From NCBI RefSeq assembly GCF_936925435.1, contig NZ_CAKZHQ010000005.1, forward strand, positions 124,001 through 188,000: a stretch of 64,000 bases of DNA, read 5' to 3'. Of the stretch, positions 63,083 through 64,000 are shown in pieces; the first letter of the stretch is position 1, and each line of letters starts with the position of its first letter. The DNA comes from an uncultured Ramlibacter sp. (GTDB lineage Bacteria; Pseudomonadota; Gammaproteobacteria; Burkholderiales; Burkholderiaceae_C). A program made the translations under genes and the position numbers. A model generated the notes under the pieces. It searched no databases and was not told where the DNA came from. It worked only from the letters and a program-made list of their open reading frames with translations.

Positions 63083-64000
63083 TCAGACGGTGCCCAGCAG
63101 GCCTTGCGGGCGGAAGCGGATCAGCAGCAACAGGGCGGCGCCGTAAATCAGCATGCGGTACTCCGCGGCCACGCGGAACAGCTCGGGCAGGCTCACCAGG
63201 GCCACCGCGCCCAGCAGGGCGCCGCTGATGTTGCCCAGGCCGCCCAGGATCACCATGGTCAGCGCCAGGATGGAGATCTGCGAGGTGAAGGTCTCGTGGT
63301 TGATGTAGGAGTACAGGTGGGCCGTGAAGGCGCCGCTCACGCCCGCGGCAAAGCCACCGAAGCCGAAGGCCAGGGCCTTGTAGCGGTCGGGGCTGACACC
63401 GTAGGCGCGTGCCGCCACTTCGTCATCGCGCACAGCCCGGAAGGTGCGGCCCAGATGCGAGCGCAGCAGCCGCCATTGCAGCAAGGCCAGCAAGACCAGG
63501 GCGCCCAGCGCCGCCCAGTAGAAGGCGTTGTTGGACGAGGCGTCCTGGCCGAACAGGGACAGGGGCGGAATGCCAGAGACACCGATCGGCCCGCGGGTCA
63601 CGCTCTCCCAGTTCAGGATGGTCAGGGCCACGATCTCGCCGATGCCCAGGGTGGCGATGGACACGTAGTGCCCACGCAGGCGGAAGGCCGGGAAGATCAG
63701 CGCGGTGCCCACCAGCGAGGTGACGAAGCCGGCCAGCACGATGCTGGTGCCCACCGGCAGCTTCAGGTCCAGCACCAGCAACGAGGAGGCATAGGCGCCG
63801 ATGGCCAGCAGGCCCGCATGGCCCAGCGACACCTGACCGATGGTGCCGGCCACCAGCGTGAGGCTCAGAGCCAGCGCCGCGTACAGCCAGGAGCTGGTGA
63901 GCGTCTGCAGGATGTAGGGTGAAGGATCGAACAGCGGCAGCACCACGGCGGCGGCCAACAAGCCCGCCAACAGCCAGCGCGGCACGGGCCAGGGCCGGCT
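63083..64000 (-). CDS. Branched-chain-type ABC transporter permease (LivM-like), N-terminus at window edge
   Basis: At least 300 residues; the reading frame is open to the right edge and a GTG at 63985 gives a protein beginning at PRWLLAGLLA. About nine helices; LivM marks SLGHAGLLAIGAYASSLLVL, RLRGHYVSIATLGIGEIV, TFRAVRDDEVAARAYGVSPD. LivH and the binding protein should lie beyond the right edge. Confidence 0.9.
   Translation of the reverse strand, partial: SRPWPVPRWLLAGLLAAAVVLPLFDPSPYILQTLTSSWLYAALALSLTLVAGTIGQVSLGHAGLLAIGAYASSLLVLDLKLPVGTSIVLAGFVTSLVGTALIFPAFRLRGHYVSIATLGIGEIVALTILNWESVTRGPIGVSGIPPLSLFGQDASSNNAFYWAALGALVLLALLQWRLLRSHLGRTFRAVRDDEVAARAYGVSPDRYKALAFGFGGFAAGVSGAFTAHLYSYINHETFTSQISILALTMVILGGLGNISGALLGAVALVSLPELFRVAAEYRMLIYGAALLLLIRFRPQGLLGTV

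Overview
The window is high-GC, gene-dense bacterial chromosome. Gene content points to Betaproteobacteria, Burkholderiales, most likely family Comamonadaceae (Variovorax/Ramlibacter/Polaromonas-like). The grounds are three orphan Bug-type periplasmic receptors, the rplM-rpsI and erpA neighbourhood, an ahcY-tlyA-metF operon behind an SAH riboswitch, and two short dispersed-repeat types that I recall from this family. Genus is not resolved. I saw no rRNA, tRNA, CRISPR array, insertion sequence or prophage.

Left third (1-23 kb) is mostly housekeeping: a CDF metal exporter cut by the left edge, a two-component system next to a GlcG/HbpS-like secreted protein, tyrS, an M23 peptidase, anmK, erpA, bactofilin, rpsI-rplM and rlmJ. 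Then come paaABCDE (phenylacetyl-CoA epoxidase) behind a perfect 12-bp-arm palindrome, the riboswitch-controlled ahcY-tlyA-metF-rlpA group, an ATP-dependent DNA ligase and prfC.

Middle (23-41 kb) is catabolic and transport DNA. One GntR/DapA-like/Bug cluster looks devoted to a sugar acid. A second group (DUF3830, amidohydrolase, HMG-CoA-lyase-like, CoA transferase, isochorismatase-like amidase, GntR) looks devoted to a nitrogenous carboxylate. Then follow a choline/homoserine-kinase-like phosphotransferase, kup, and a xylose-type ABC transporter (xylFHG) with a ROK repressor.

Right third (41-64 kb) reads as a sulfur-acquisition and sulfur-storage island. Its core (48.3-52.9 kb) is rhodanese - serine O-acetyltransferase - small XRE regulator - family 2A encapsulin shell protein - cysteine desulfurase with a disordered N-terminal extension of about 230 residues. 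By homology this makes a protein nanocompartment loaded with cysteine desulfurase. It is flanked by an FMN-dependent monooxygenase on one side. On the other side are two convergent arms, each with an AhpD/CMD-type protein, an acyl-CoA-dehydrogenase-like flavoprotein and an ABC importer (Ssu/Tau-type in one arm; Liv-type plus OsmC in the other). The inferred flow is: import of an organosulfur compound, flavin-dependent desulfurisation, cysteine synthesis through O-acetylserine, and mobilisation of cysteine sulfur inside the shell.

At least five diverged copies of a palindrome-rich element of about 60 bp lie inside or across the ends of genes: in rlmJ and paaE in frame, at the stop of a HAD phosphatase gene, at the start of the monooxygenase gene and in the tail of a VOC-protein gene. 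Two genes look broken: a CAP-domain gene truncated at the paaA promoter, and a fatty-acid desaturase with a one-base frameshift.
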